DNA of 64,000 bases from Flabesymbios commensalis. Lineage: Eukaryota; Annelida; Polychaeta; Terebellida; Flabelligeridae. The DNA is taken from contig OZ024902.1 in NCBI GenBank assembly GCA_964017125.1, positions 53,563,944 to 53,627,943 on the forward strand. The letters are read 5' to 3'. Under the pieces are notes generated by a model, which ran no database searches, had not been told where the DNA came from, and worked only from the letters and a program-made list of their open reading frames with translations. The translations under genes and the position numbers were made by a program. Every line of letters starts with the position of its first letter. The stretch's first letter is position 1. Below are positions 1 through 43,142 of the stretch, piece by piece.

Positions 1-12
1 ATTGTGATCTAG

Positions 13-353
13 ATGAAGACACGATGGCGGTGCGTCTACAGTTAGAGAAGCAGTGGAGACACGCCGAGGGACTGCTGCAGAAGGCCTGTGACAAGCTGGA
101 TGCCCTGGCCAGAGCCCTGACAGACGAGAAGAGCCGCCACGAGAGATGCCGTGAGAGGAAGCAGACCACAGGACAGCAGATGAGCTACCTCAGAATACAG
201 ACACTGGAGGGCGTGAGGTCCATGTACTACGAGTACTCCAGCAGGAAGGCTGAGGAGATCTCTCTGCTGTGGGCCGCCATACAGGACTGTGTACAAGACG
301 AGCAGCATCAACAGAGCATACAGATGACAGACGATCACATGGACTTCTTACAG
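13..353 (+). CDS. Internal exon of an unrecognised coiled-coil-like protein
   Basis: An open reading frame runs from an acceptor-like ...gatctag (AG at 11-12) to a good donor (CAG then GTGAAG at 354). It is much richer in G+C than its surroundings. The peptide starts EDTMAVRLQLEKQW and continues as a highly charged, almost proline-free sequence rich in Gln, Glu, Lys, Arg and Leu, ending DDHMDFLQ. This is what an alpha-helical or coiled-coil segment looks like. There is no signal peptide, membrane segment or catalytic motif. I do not recognise the family. An internal exon explains the lack of a start codon better than the ATG at 24, because the open frame reaches back to the acceptor. It lies on the strand opposite DOCK. 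Since DOCK must continue to the left, this gene is either nested in a DOCK intron or overlaps it. Confidence 0.65.
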
Positions 354-423
354 GTGAAGGTTGGAGAGTGAAATGCCACCTACTATATGCACAGTCTGAA
401 TCTCTACAGAATACGGTCTACAG

Positions 424-471
424 CTCCATGACCGCATCGTGATGGCTGAACAACATAGTGGCAGCTCCAAG
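424..471 (+). CDS. Probable next small exon of the same plus-strand gene
   Basis: After a 70-base gap, an acceptor (gtctacag, AG at 422-423) is followed by 48 bases in phase 0 encoding LHDRIVMAEQHSGSSK, then a donor (AAG then GTGAAA at 472). The phase matches the preceding exon, which also ends in phase 0, and the composition is coding-like. The exon is short, so chance is not excluded. Further exons were not found to the right. Confidence 0.4.
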
Positions 472-1618
472 GTGAAATCATTATCAACAAGGGCGAGTGG
501 TAATGTATACTTCTTTTACCCAGTAAGGGAATGTCTACTCTTTCAAACACAAATAAGTGCTTACATATTCTTATCGCATGTTATACAACCCTGTTACTCA
601 GTTATACGGGGTTATACGGGTTAGGGGTAATTACGTGGTGCAATTTTACAACACTCAATCAAATATGCTGTTATTGATAGGTTATAAATTATGTCCATAA
701 ACGGCAAGATAAGTGTAGTGAATTATGATATTATACATAATGCGATAAAAGTAACAAAAACGTATTAAAATGAAGTTAAGTTGAATAATTTTCATTAATA
801 TCATTTGATTGGGGTATTCTAAATTTCAAGTAGACTTGTTGACATATGACTGTATAGTAAGTATATGTAGTGATATGTGAACAACAGGATCACGAATCAG
901 CGGGAATATAAATTTAGGAAAAATATTTAACCTTGGTGTTTTTTTATTGTAAATTATGTTTTAAAAAAATCCCATACTGATTATTTGAATATGATCACAT
1001 TTGAGTAACGTTCATCCACATCAAGCCTTGATGCAGATCAGCGATATCAAGACCCGACATGGATGAGATTCCAAATCAGCTAAATGACGTGAGGTTAAAG
1101 AAAAACTAAATTTATACACGGCATACAGTCCTTGCGACTGGAAATTGTTTAGGGAAATTCTTAACTTCATTTTAGTATGATTAAGGAAAACATGCATCTG
1201 CAAAGTGGTAGTATGCAGTATGCGATCAAGTACAAAGATATCACTGTGTTAGGTGCTAGGAAATACTGTACATATGTAATTAATCTAAAACAGAAAATAT
1301 TAACTGATAGACCATTGTAGTCCCTAAACTGCTGGAACATTTTCTCATTGTCATTTATTTGAAAAGAAAAAGTGTGATTGAAATCACATATTAAAAGCCA
1401 TAGATCTGAGTAATTGTCATCCAGTTGACAATGTGAATCACAATATGATATACATTTTCAAGGGGGACAACATCTAAAATGTTAATCACATCTATTTAGG
1501 GACAACTGGGTAAAATTATATACTGTGCACGAAACAAAACTTATATCTTCCCTATGCATATCCCCCCCAAAAAACATTTAATTTAAACACCTATAGAAAA
1601 ATCACACGTATTTTATAC
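472..1618. other. Non-coding AT-rich stretch
   Basis: No supported gene. Open frames here are short and random-looking. A short tandem of gttatacggg is visible at about 600-622. This is probably intron or flank of the left-edge gene and, on the other strand, intron of DOCK. Confidence 0.5.
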
Positions 1619-1700
1619 GACGTGTGTCGGACCCCAATGTTGTTTCAATGCTGGGCCGCCGTCGCGTTGTGATGGCTGTTTACAATGTTTTGTTGGGATA
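1619..1700. repeat. Partial CAGCAAACAC-type palindromic element
   Basis: Contains the core of the family: ...caatgttgtttcaatgctgggcc..gtcg.. and an end related to TTTTGTTGGGA. The left terminal repeat is degraded. Confidence 0.5.
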
Positions 1701-1872
1701 TGCATCGAGGGAACATAAAGGTCTTTGGACCGTCCTTGCAGGCAAACGAAGAATTCTCATGTAGTATCCAGTTCTGTATATATTCAACTTGTTTTCAACT
1801 CTCTGAATACTGTACTTACTCTCTCCTGTCTGAAAACAAATCGTCCCGTTCCGCTGGTCGACAGTGTAATTT

Positions 1873-1974
1873 CCAGCAAACACAAGACGATCACCCCATG
1901 TTATTTTAATGTTGGGGACGGCGTCTCAGACGGTGGTCCAACAGTTAAATAACATTGCGTCTTGTTTTTGCTGG
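1873..1974. repeat. CAGCAAACAC-type palindromic MITE
   Basis: Ends are CCAGCAAACACAAGACG and the reverse complement CGTCTTGTTTTTGCTGG. The core has the family's imperfect palindrome (gttggggacggcgtctcag, then gacggtggtccaaca). It is 102 bases long with no coding capacity. Confidence 0.75.
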
Positions 1975-2156
1975 ATAGGCGCAGGCGATATACAGTGAAA
2001 TGGATAAGATTACATTTCCATGACAAATATTCAAACATAAAAAATATAGCTACTATATCATTTTAAAAACAATTCTCCTCCACATCATGTCGTGAACAAG
2101 TCACTGTTATTATTGATGGCCTGATGTGGAATAGATTCCATGTTCATGTAATATTT

Positions 2157-2207
2157 ATCCACGTCACGCCATGAGGCAAATCACTGCCTCATGGTGTCGT
2201 GTGGACA
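2157..2207. repeat. Strong isolated hairpin
   Basis: TCCACGTCACGCCATGAGGCA is mirrored, with few mismatches, by TGCCTCATGGTGTCGTGTGGA around a six-base loop. The surroundings (1975-3971) are otherwise featureless AT-rich DNA. Confidence 0.6.
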
Positions 2208-3971
2208 AAATGTATATATTGAATTTAACATTGCGGCACCAGAGGGTTGAAAATAAACTCCACCTTTCTGTAAATACTTGAAATTATTCACCAGATTTAT
2301 GATATTGTGATTATAATAATACAATAGAATGATAAAGAAATGAGAGAACTGTCAGTAATGATGCAATCCTGAACTGATGCTCACTTCTGTTGAAAATGTG
2401 ACTAGATTCAAGTGACAGTACAGATCCAGTCTGTACAAAACACATCTGAATCCTAGTCACAGAGGACAAAAAGTTTTTAAATAGTGTGTAGTTTCTTATT
2501 AGTAAGCGCAATAGGTAAACACAGTAAAAAAATATATCACAGAAAAAAAACTTATTTGAAGGCTAAGCTAAATGACTATCACGTTTTAATAGTAAAATGC
2601 ACTGGGAATATGGACAGGGTAGTTGGAAAGGGTTGTAAGTAAACCCAGACATCAAAATATACATCTGTACTCTGCACCAGGTGATAATGTATATTATGTC
2701 AAATTAATTTATTACTCTAATTTTTGTAGGATGAGAATTACTGCGGTAATTCACATCATAATACGTGCCCTTGGATATGAAAGGGTGTATCTAGAAGATA
2801 CATCCTATCATATTCAAAGGGAGCGAATTATATGAATTAACAAATGTAGCAGAATAATATACAAAATATCATGCAAATCTACTGCTAATGTGTCCAATTA
2901 CCAACTGATAGTTTACAAGGGTAAATGGAATGTTTCACAAGAGTTTAGTTTCAGATTTGAGAAGACAAGAACTTAATATATGAAGCACGATAAAAAAAAA
3001 GGTAACCAATTTTGAGTCATACCTGCAGTATTTCAATGCCATTACATTAAAACACTGTCAGGATAGTAAAGTTATGAAAAGCTGGCATTACATTATTTTG
3101 AATTAAAAGTAAAAACTGTTTTCTTTTGATGTATAATTTCTACAAAAGTGACAGTTTTTTATTATGCACCATAGCATAACACAGTGTATTATGCATTTCT
3201 GGTCATAGATATAAAGCAATCAGTTAAAGGAACATAACTTTTATTCTTCCGCAGTCTGAGAAAATATGGTCTGCATTCTTGATGAAATTTGAAAGGTGTC
3301 ACGTAAAGCAACCAGGTAATAAAAATAATTATTTTGCTCTAGATATTGTGTGCAGTGCCTTTTTGACACAAGTTTTGTCTCCCCTAGAATATTTACAAAC
3401 AGACAATTTGGTACCTAGTGATTAGTAAGTCATCCATATCAAGTCATGAATCATAGAAAGATTTACAAGTTTATATTAATGATAACTTTAAATGGACGAT
3501 ATAGTTCATATCTATTAATATAGTAATTAATTCAAATTATCAAAATCTAAGTGTAGGCCTAGATAGTCAATTTACCAGCATGCTTTTCATTTTTAGATCT
3601 AGCAATACATTATTTGCTATATCCTTTTTTAAAATTTTAAGAATCACATAGATGAATTTTTAATTACTCAAGTCAGAATATAAAAAATAAACAATGATGA
3701 CACTCCTTTTTTGCTTCACAGGTATGAATGGCGTTAAGAAAAAAGGCAATCTTCTAACATTTTATTCCGTGGAATGGCACTACAATGGCGGGCATATTAT
3801 ATACATAATAGTAGCTGTGATAGTTGTTCACATTTCTCCACATAGGTTGAGAGACATCAGCGCCTTTCCTTATCAATTATCCAGCTGTTATTATTACACT
3901 ATGCTAAAATATTTATCACACTGAAAATCTTGAATCTTGAATCTTAAATGTAAATGAGAAAAAGTTAAACC

Positions 3972-4212
3972 TTAACCCTTTGCCTGCTGATCCCGACTAT
4001 TGTTGTTTTTACCATGTCTTATTAGTCGATCGACTCACTGATATATTGGGAATGAAATGGGTGTTTAAACATCAAGATTTCTAAATGTTTAGTCTCAAAT
4101 TAAACCTGGGGTAATTTTAAACAACTTGAGGTTGTGGATCGCGGTAGCAAGACACAACTTCAAGTGGTTTAAAATTTCAATAAATCTAATTATCAGGATT
4201 TATAAGGGTTTA
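3972..4212. mobile_element. TTAA-type MITE, family A, with hairpin module
   Basis: Begins TTAACCCTTTGCCTGC, closely resembling known piggyBac-superfamily ends, and carries the hairpin module at about 4114-4175 (arms AACTTGAGGTTGTG and CACAACTTCAAGT around gatcgcggtagcaaga). The right end (aagggttta, about 4204-4212) is degraded. No transposase. Confidence 0.7.
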
Positions 4213-5390
4213 TATTTATTGTGGAGTAGGCACCAGGAATCCACTTATAATCGAACATTAAATGAACTTGATAAAAAATATTTCGACATGAAAATCAAAT
4301 GAATTATTTGCTTCATAACTAAAATTATAGTACATAACTATAACCAAGGACGTGCTATACTCATATAACGCTCTTCCTTAGTAAAACCTTATTCATACAT
4401 CATCTTAGCATCGAAGTGTGCCTTATATCATTATGTGAACAACTTTTGAAAAATTTGCTCTTATTATATAATTATTAGTCTAGTTGACAGATGTAAAGAA
4501 AATTAATAATTCCGCATACTGCAATTGCCAACAGTCGCGTCCACACGTCAGAGGGCGCAAGACATGATCATTGTTATGAAAACATACCATCTCTATTGAA
4601 TGAGATTAAAGAATATCCAGTCAAGGAGTCACTCCCCACTGACAATTACGCCCACTTAGGCATTATTTTTTCTTCGCGGTAATCATCCTCAAGAATCTGT
4701 TTAGATGAGTGCCAAGTTTCTTTTTAAAAAACTCTAGCCTCTTAACAATATTTAAGGTGTCAGTTTTGATGACATAATTCCTATTTACAGGGGCGCACTT
4801 AGATTACGAAAACAAATGCATGCATCTATATTCGAACATCAAACAATTTTAAAACATCCCTAAAACATGTGAATTTCTCTTATAAGTGTGTGCACGTTTA
4901 TGCATGGGGATACAGTATTTGCTTTAACACTTTCCCAATCTGCCTCTATATTAAAGATTTTCGTTTTATTTATGCAATAAATGTGATAATAACAGTAAAA
5001 AATGATTCAGCACCAAACGGCCCTTAATCATCAATACAAAAATCAACAATTTTAAGAGCAGGAATTATATATATATATATAGTGTCACAAATTCTGATTA
5101 TTTTCAATAAGGAGGTGCTGGGCTTTTGCACGAGATATTATACTTCCGTTTCACATAAAACGAGGACTTTTTCATTCACCTTGAGGTACCTATTGCAGCA
5201 GAAATTCACACCTGAAGGTGAATGAAAATATTTATCTGTGAATCTCATGTGTAACTGTGCATCTTATGGGTATCTGTGCATCTCATGTGTAACTAGAGGT
5301 GAATCCAGACAATAGGAGTAGACTGGGAACTTATAGTGCAACATTAGCTGTGAAGCATATTATTCTCATGAGGGGGTGCCTTCTTGTATG
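4213..5390. other. Non-coding stretch with one hairpin
   Basis: No gene seen. At about 5168-5230 a hairpin pairs TTTTCATTCACCTTGAGGT with ACCTGAAGGTGAATGAAAA; short direct repeats of catctcatgtgtaact follow. A short (TA)n tract lies at about 5069-5081. Confidence 0.4.
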
Positions 5391-5640
5391 TTAAACCCTT
5401 TGACTGCTGATCACGACAACAGTGTTTTTTAATTCGTTTTATTAGCTGATTAAATCAATGTTTATTATTTGGAATAAAATAATAACTAAATATCAAGATT
5501 TGTAAATGTTTCTAAAATTAAACAAATACGAGTAATTTTCAACCACTTGAGGTTGTGGATCGCGGTAGCGAGACACAACCTTAATTGGTTGAAAAAATAT
5601 TTAAAATAAAATTTATTCAAATTAACAGAATAAGGGATAA
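5391..5640. mobile_element. TTAA-type MITE, family A
   Basis: Starts TTAAACCCTTTGACTGCTGATC, aligns along its length with the copy at 3972, and has the hairpin at 5536-5596. The right end is taagggataa. The relation between ends and body matches the other family A copies. Confidence 0.65.
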
Positions 5641-5698
5641 TGCACATCCATTTTTTTTAATGTTTACCTGAATATACAAAAAAATTAGCAGTACCTTA

Positions 5699-5839
5699 TT
5701 AACCACTTCACTTCCAGGCTGAAGTGCATGCCCGGATCCAGGGATTCTGGTGTAACTATAGTGAATCCGACTTGTATGGTTACGTAACATGACAAATGAC
5801 GACAGAAATTTCCGTCATGTATGGTAGTGAAGGTGTTAA
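5699..5839. mobile_element. Short TTAA-type MITE with AACCACTTCACT ends
   Basis: 141 bases from TTAACCACTTCACTTCC to GTAGTGAAGGTGTTAA, which are inverted copies of each other flanked by TTAA. The right TTAA is also the left TTAA of the following family C piece. Confidence 0.7.
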
Positions 5840-6111
5840 CCCTTAGAACACTGATGATCACTATGTACATAGACCTTCTGCGTTTTTACTAAAAGCTGTA
5901 TAACCAGTTGTTAAACGTAAATATGCTAACAGAGCTAACACCACCCTGGGACAATTATTTTTGGCATCTGCCAAAGAAACACAATCGGTTTGATCAAGTT
6001 AACCAGACCCTCTCCCGTATTACGGTACACGGCGCAAAGGTGGTACAATGTACGGCTTTATTTAGCAAGTTACTTTTAGTTCAGCTAAAATAAATAGAGA
6101 TGTATCATTAA
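5836..6111. mobile_element. Degraded family C TTAA-type MITE
   Basis: The left part (TTAACCCTTAGAACACTGATG, ...ctgtataaccagttgttaaa) matches the intact copy at 6108. The hairpin and right end are lost or replaced. It runs directly into the next copy. Confidence 0.5.
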
Positions 6112-6336
6112 CCCTTTGAGCACTGATGTTGACTACAGTAAACATTCTGTGTCTTTGTTAACACCAGTATAACCAGTTGTTAAAAATAAAATATGCTTTC
6201 AATCTTGAAGCACAATGTTGGGACTTAAATTTCGCATATGACACAAATTTTCAACCACTTGAAGTTGTGGATCGCGGTAGCGAGACACAATTTCAAGTGG
6301 CTGAAAACCTAAATTACATAGAGCTCTAAGGGTTAA
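6108..6336. mobile_element. TTAA-type MITE, family C, apparently complete
   Basis: 229 bases bounded by TTAACCCTTTGAGC and GAGCTCTAAGGGTTAA. The hairpin module lies at 6246-6308 (CCACTTGAAGTTGTG with CACAATTTCAAGTGG). Flanked by TTAA on both sides. Confidence 0.85.
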
Positions 6337-7678
6337 TATTTAAAAATTGTAGTGTTTTACAAATTTAATATAAGAAATTATGAGGATATACCACTTACTT
6401 GTTGTGATAGGTAACAGCAGCGTATGTTTCCCTGGAATATTCCGGACAGCTGGATTTACCAAATATAACCTGTATAACACATTTTACCTTAGGTTAAAAC
6501 TAGTGTACCTGGACTGTACAAAATACAGGATAAGTATGATCAATGAAAAGTCCCTCAAAATTGATACCAGGTTATAGACAATTTTGGTTAAATGCTGCTT
6601 AAAACAAACAGTAGTACAACCTTTTTTTTATAATTTTTTACCAAAATTTTATTATTGTGCAATATGCAGATGCAGGTCTAAAATATAATCACATTTTGTG
6701 AATTAATAAAATTCTAGTTTTGACACATAAATACATTTTAAATTCAGTGCTGTATAGTGCATAAAGCACTGAGGATGAGTGTATACTGCTAGCCTGCCGA
6801 TGACAAGCGTTAACAACAATAGTGCCATAATAAGTGAGGGGTAGGAGGATTAACATCATAATCAAAACTAACTTAGCCCAACTCAGCCCACTGACTGGTC
6901 TTCATATGAGGCACACATTACACCCTGTGTCTATAACGCACATTTAAAAAATAATCAGAAATAGGTGGATGTTATCTTCCGCATTTTACGGTAGTACACA
7001 GCTGCCAGGAGTTGTCAGTATACAGTCATCCACAGTGATATATAACATTCAGCACTGTCGGGAGTGTATTGTCACTTTAGTTTCGAGCCTGTACAGTCTC
7101 AGCAGTTTCAAGCGAAAATTAAATTTTGTCCCCATAATATTTTCTCGTCATACCGTATATATACTTTGGCGATTTCCGTCATTGAACATACTATCTCTAT
7201 TATTTATCACTATTTATGGCCAGGGTTCATGGTCGCTAAATACATTGTGCCTATTGATTTGCTTAATAATCTGCAGCATATCAAATGTCTTGGTGCTGAA
7301 TCTCCCAGACAAGCTAATCCTGGCTGACTGGCATCCCTGAGATCACTTTGCAATGTTTGGTGAATGTCAGATTTTGTGCGCAGTATTTAAGGATTTTACC
7401 CTTTAAAGGGTCATTTTTACTCCTCAGCGCATCATACAACAGGGCGTGTTATTTTAAGGTAGTTAAAAACAACTATGTGGATCGTACACCATTTCATCTA
7501 TAATAAAATATCTATTAATTATGGCAACTAAAGGGTGGTATTAGACACCACAGACAAAGTGATTTGGAGTTGCAGATCAAGGACGAAACAAAAGTACAAG
7601 TCCATGACAAAAAAATTCTACAACTAATTATTTGTGGGGTGGTCAACTTCTAAAAAACATTGTTGTACCGGCAATGCG
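6337..7678 (-). other. DOCK intron 14, partial: nothing further seen
   Basis: I looked on the minus strand for the next DHR-1 exon (expected to resemble VIFGKSSCSEF) and did not find one. A 123-codon plus-strand open frame at 6969-7340 has no coding character. The next DOCK exon is probably left of the window. Confidence 0.5.
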
Positions 7679-39652
<31,974 letters not shown>

Positions 39653-40400
39653 AGTATTTTTTAAATCCTGGCTGCGGCTGCAGCGGGGCTGGCCGTGCTC
39701 GATCTGCGTCTCAGGTGAGTGGCCGCAATTTCTGGGTCTGGTTCCCCGGTAACGGGATACCGGCCATCAGTCAGGCCCTGCCATTCATCTCATCCGAGCG
39801 ACCCCGGTATCCTAAAACAAGTGCCTCTGGTTATTGAAGCAGTCCGACAACGGGATCTTGCAAGGGTGCAGCGATGATGAGAGGCTGGTCAAATTCTTGG
39901 CTCAGCATTGGGCCAACGTCGCAGACGTTGGCCCAATGCTGAGCCAAGAATTTTCCCCCATATTTTTATCCTCGGCTGCGGACACCCACTTTTTCTTTCT
40001 TCAACACTGGTGGCCACCGAAGGCCCTGAAGCAAGCTACAGCAGACCACTTGTCTGAAAATGCAAGGCGTCCATGCGCCTGCCTGTCAATGACAGTATGT
40101 CACTGACAGTACACACACACATAGGCCCACTATGCGGACACCCCACCCCACAACCTCGAGTACCCCACTCCACCAAGTACCATTATAGCTATCCCGCGTG
40201 TAGGTAGATATATTTCGCGTCGAAATGATTATTATTGCATGTTGACGCGACTACATCTTGGCCGCCCGTCGCCACAGCTCCGGGGGGCTGAGAAAACTCA
40301 CTGGGTAGGCGATCTGTGGCCTCGACCCTTCACCCGGCGATTGTCGCCCCAAAAATATAGGTTAGACCTACAGAGCCTCTTCTAGGGGCTTATAGCAAGA
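39653..40400 (-). promoter_or_regulatory. GC-rich presumed promoter and 5' UTR of DOCK
   Basis: The GC-rich zone continues from exon 1 to about 40330, in contrast to its AT-rich surroundings, as expected of a CpG-type promoter. No TATA box is evident. It contains a perfect palindrome at 39891-39953. The transcription start cannot be placed. Confidence 0.45.
39891..39953. repeat. Perfect 63-base palindrome of the CAGCAAACAC family
   Basis: Thirty-base arms (…TTGGCTCAGCATTGGGCCAA…) are exact inverted copies around GCA. The arms match the family core (gttgggccaacgtc), but the CAGCAAACAC ends are absent. It lies 240 bases upstream of the DOCK start codon. Confidence 0.85.
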
Positions 40401-40818
40401 TAACTAAATTAATACATGTAAGTGGATAAGGGTCTATACCACCAGCTTGTTTGACAATTAGCCATATATGAGGCTAGTAGATTACCGTATAATCCTAAAA
40501 TTCTATCCACATGAAATAAAAAATTACAATATTGGATCTCTTGACATCCATATCTTTGAGTGGATGCAAATTTCATGTTCTGAAAAACAAAAAAGCTCAT
40601 GGATGATTTGATAAAAAAATGTGCATGACACGCTGAAATAACAGGCTGTAGAGTTTAGACAGAATAATGTAAATTCGAAAAATGTAACCAAGGTGGAATT
40701 TACAGTACCGAGTTACGGTCCTGACTGATCACCTGTCCCGCACAATTACCACGTTGACACAGACCTTTATGTCCTGTGTGTCGGCTTTATCTAGATTCTA
40801 AATCCATAATGGTCGTAT
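40401..40818. other. AT-rich flank, nothing recognised
   Basis: No gene or repeat seen. Confidence 0.4.
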
Positions 40819-40888
40819 CCCAGCAAACACGAGATGTTGGCCCAGCGTTGGCTTACTGTTGGTCAACCGTCTACGACGCTGGCCCAAC
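40819..40888. repeat. CAGCAAACAC-type MITE, right half replaced by a microsatellite
   Basis: CCCAGCAAACACGAGATGTTG through the core gtctacgacgctggcccaac, then directly GGGC repeats. The right arm and terminus are missing. Confidence 0.75.
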
Positions 40889-41106
40889 GGGCGGGCGGGC
40901 GGGCGTACGAGCGAGCGAGCGAGCGAGCGAGCGAACGAACGAACGAACGAACGAACGAACGAACGAACGAACGAACGAACGAACGAACGAACAAACGAAC
41001 GAACGAACGAACGAACAAACGAACGAACGAACGAACGAACGAACGAATGAATGAATGAATGAATGAATGAATGAATGAATGAATGAATGAATGAATGAAT
41101 GAATGA
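40889..41106. repeat. Staircase tetranucleotide microsatellite
   Basis: (GGGC)n 40889-40904, (GAGC)n to 40932, (GAAC)n to about 41046 with a few CAAA variants, (GAAT)n to 41106. Each block differs from the next by one base in the unit. Confidence 0.95.
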
Positions 41107-41227
41107 AACTTTAGATCAGTGTGGATCCAAACATTGATCAAATTTACCATTGTGAGAATTTAACCTTCATCGAGACTATATTGTCGTCTTGTTAATTGAC
41201 CCTAGCTATGAGTTGATTAACCGTATC

Positions 41228-42014
41228 TGTGTGACCGCGGTGTGACCTCGCGGGAGGACAACTTATTTTCGGATACTTGTGGCCGGAGTTCCCGATAACT
41301 CATAGGGATTGCCCCGTCTTTTACAAAGACCCCTTTGTATTAATTATTTCACTAGTTTATCATACTGTGTTTCTTGTAATATTCTAAGATCAAAATGTGA
41401 GGTTTAGCGGATGAGTTACTATTTCCTTTTAACACCTAAAAATCTGTCTTGTTATATTATTTTGATAACTCATCTTGTTTTATGATTTATATTTGTAATA
41501 ATATTATTATCTTTAATTAACTGACTTATGTCATGCCAGCGGCATGTGTTTCTATTATAACTTCGTGATTAAGTCATTTTACTCTTCTAAATTAGGAGTG
41601 TTATATTATAAGTAACTCATCATTCGTTCTGTGTAAAGACGTAATTTTAAGTGTTTTATTTATTTAATAGTTTGCATTTTAGTAGTGCAACAAACACACG
41701 ATTTTTATAGAATATTCTAGAATCTCTGGATTCTCCCCGACAAACAGGATGCGTTTGGAGGGAAGGACAGGGATTGGCTCCTGACGGTTTTTGCACACGT
41801 CCGCTCAGTATAAAAGGGGTACTGTGTTTTGGCGCGAGATAGATGGTTAGAGACAGAGGGAGTATAGAGAGACGTATAGATGGATGTTAGCAGATTAGGA
41901 GAGAAATTGAGATGATAAAAGAGACATGAATCATGAATGTGAATATAAGTATTAATAAAATGTTATCAACAGTCTCTACCATGTGTTGAGCTGGACCCCG
42001 AATCATAATATACA
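41228..42014 (+). mobile_element. Solo-LTR-like fossil
   Basis: About 790 bases beginning TGTGTGACCGCGGTG and ending about ...CATAATATACA. It has a TATA box (TATAAAAGG at 41809) and an AATAAAA signal (41954) in the order expected of U3-R, and a purine-rich gag-agag line between. No internal region or second copy is in the window and no clear target duplication was seen, so the family is not assigned. Confidence 0.35.
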
Positions 42015-42486
42015 AAATTGAACGGTGGATGCAAAGGTTTACAGAGTTTTAAAAGCTATACATTAAAGTGATTAGCATTATGACCACATTACATAAGCTT
42101 TTTGCATTATATTTTCAATTGAAATATCATTTTGTAGACGGACTTATGAGCGCCAACGTGTTGAGTTGATTCGAAATGAATAGTGTCTTCAATGGCTTGA
42201 TATTATGTATTTTATCTATTAATATTGTTAAAAATGCTGTAGATAATATTATCTCAATTGTGTTCGCGGATGGTAGCATAATATTGTTTATCAGACATAT
42301 CTAAAATAAGCAGGCATATCCCAATGCTTTACAAGGTGGTATAAATATCTGCCTTATCAGGGTGATTATGGCGTGTTTATTACAATGATTTGACAGCTGA
42401 GACATATTGCCACTCCGACACTTCCCACGAGTCACAGTGACACGTGGACATTAACTACAGTACGTAAACACTGCCATAACGATCCA
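42015..42486. other. AT-rich stretch, nothing recognised
   Basis: No gene or repeat seen. Confidence 0.4.
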
Positions 42487-42550
42487 GCAAGCCCGAGACG
42501 GTGACACAATGTTGGGTCAGCGCCGTAGACGGTGGTTCAACATTGGGTTA
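42487..42550. repeat. CAGCAAACAC-type element, partial
   Basis: CCAGCAAGCCCGAGACGGTG with core gttgggtcagcgccgtagac; the right end is missing. Confidence 0.6.
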
Positions 42551-42642
42551 ATATAATCAAATGATAATTATAATAGATCTTCTATTTCCAAGTAGAAGTA
42601 GTAGGCCCTAGTATTTTTCAATGTGAACAACATACATAGTGC

Positions 42643-42883
42643 TTTAACCGCCAAATTATTCAATTTGAATTTTCACCCACTTGAAGTTGTGTCTCGCTGA
42701 CGCGATCCACAACTTCAAGTGAGTGAAAATTATGCAGATTTGACAAAATGGAGGTCGAAAAATGTCAAATCTTGCTGATTAATGTCACTTTTTATCTTTA
42801 ACAGGTTTAAAAGTTGATATGTAATGTCTTAATATAAACTGCAAAAAAACGAATATGGACGCCACCGGCGGTTAAAGGGTTAA
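42643..42883. mobile_element. Family B TTAA-type MITE
   Basis: TTTAACCGCCAAATTATTC to CGGCGGTTAAAGGGTTAA, hairpin at 42667-42731. The left terminus is clipped by a few bases. Confidence 0.85.
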
Positions 42884-43053
42884 GATAGTTTTAAAATGAG
42901 CGGTTTGAAGGTACGTGAGGGCTACTATATACTCAGACATTGTACATGGTTCCTATTTCTTATTTCAGAATTATTGTTTTGTAGTACGATGAAAAAAATA
43001 CCAGCAAAAGGCTTCTCAAAAGAGGCTTTCCCACAGGCCACTCCGTTTAACTA

Positions 43054-43142
43054 CCCAGCAAACACGAGACGTTAAACCAATGCTGGCTTAATGTTGGGCC
43101 AGCGTTGTAGATTGTTGGTTCAACATGTCTCGTGTTTGCTGC
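43054..43142. repeat. CAGCAAACAC-type palindromic MITE, intact
   Basis: CCCAGCAAACACGAGACGTT to ACATGTCTCGTGTTTGCTG. The cleanest example of the family: 89 bases with core ttgggccagcgttgtagatt. Confidence 0.85.

Noticed and set aside
6969-7340. A 123-codon plus-strand open frame
   Set aside because: AT-rich codons, no recognisable motif, no splice or initiation context, inside a DOCK intron; length compatible with chance.
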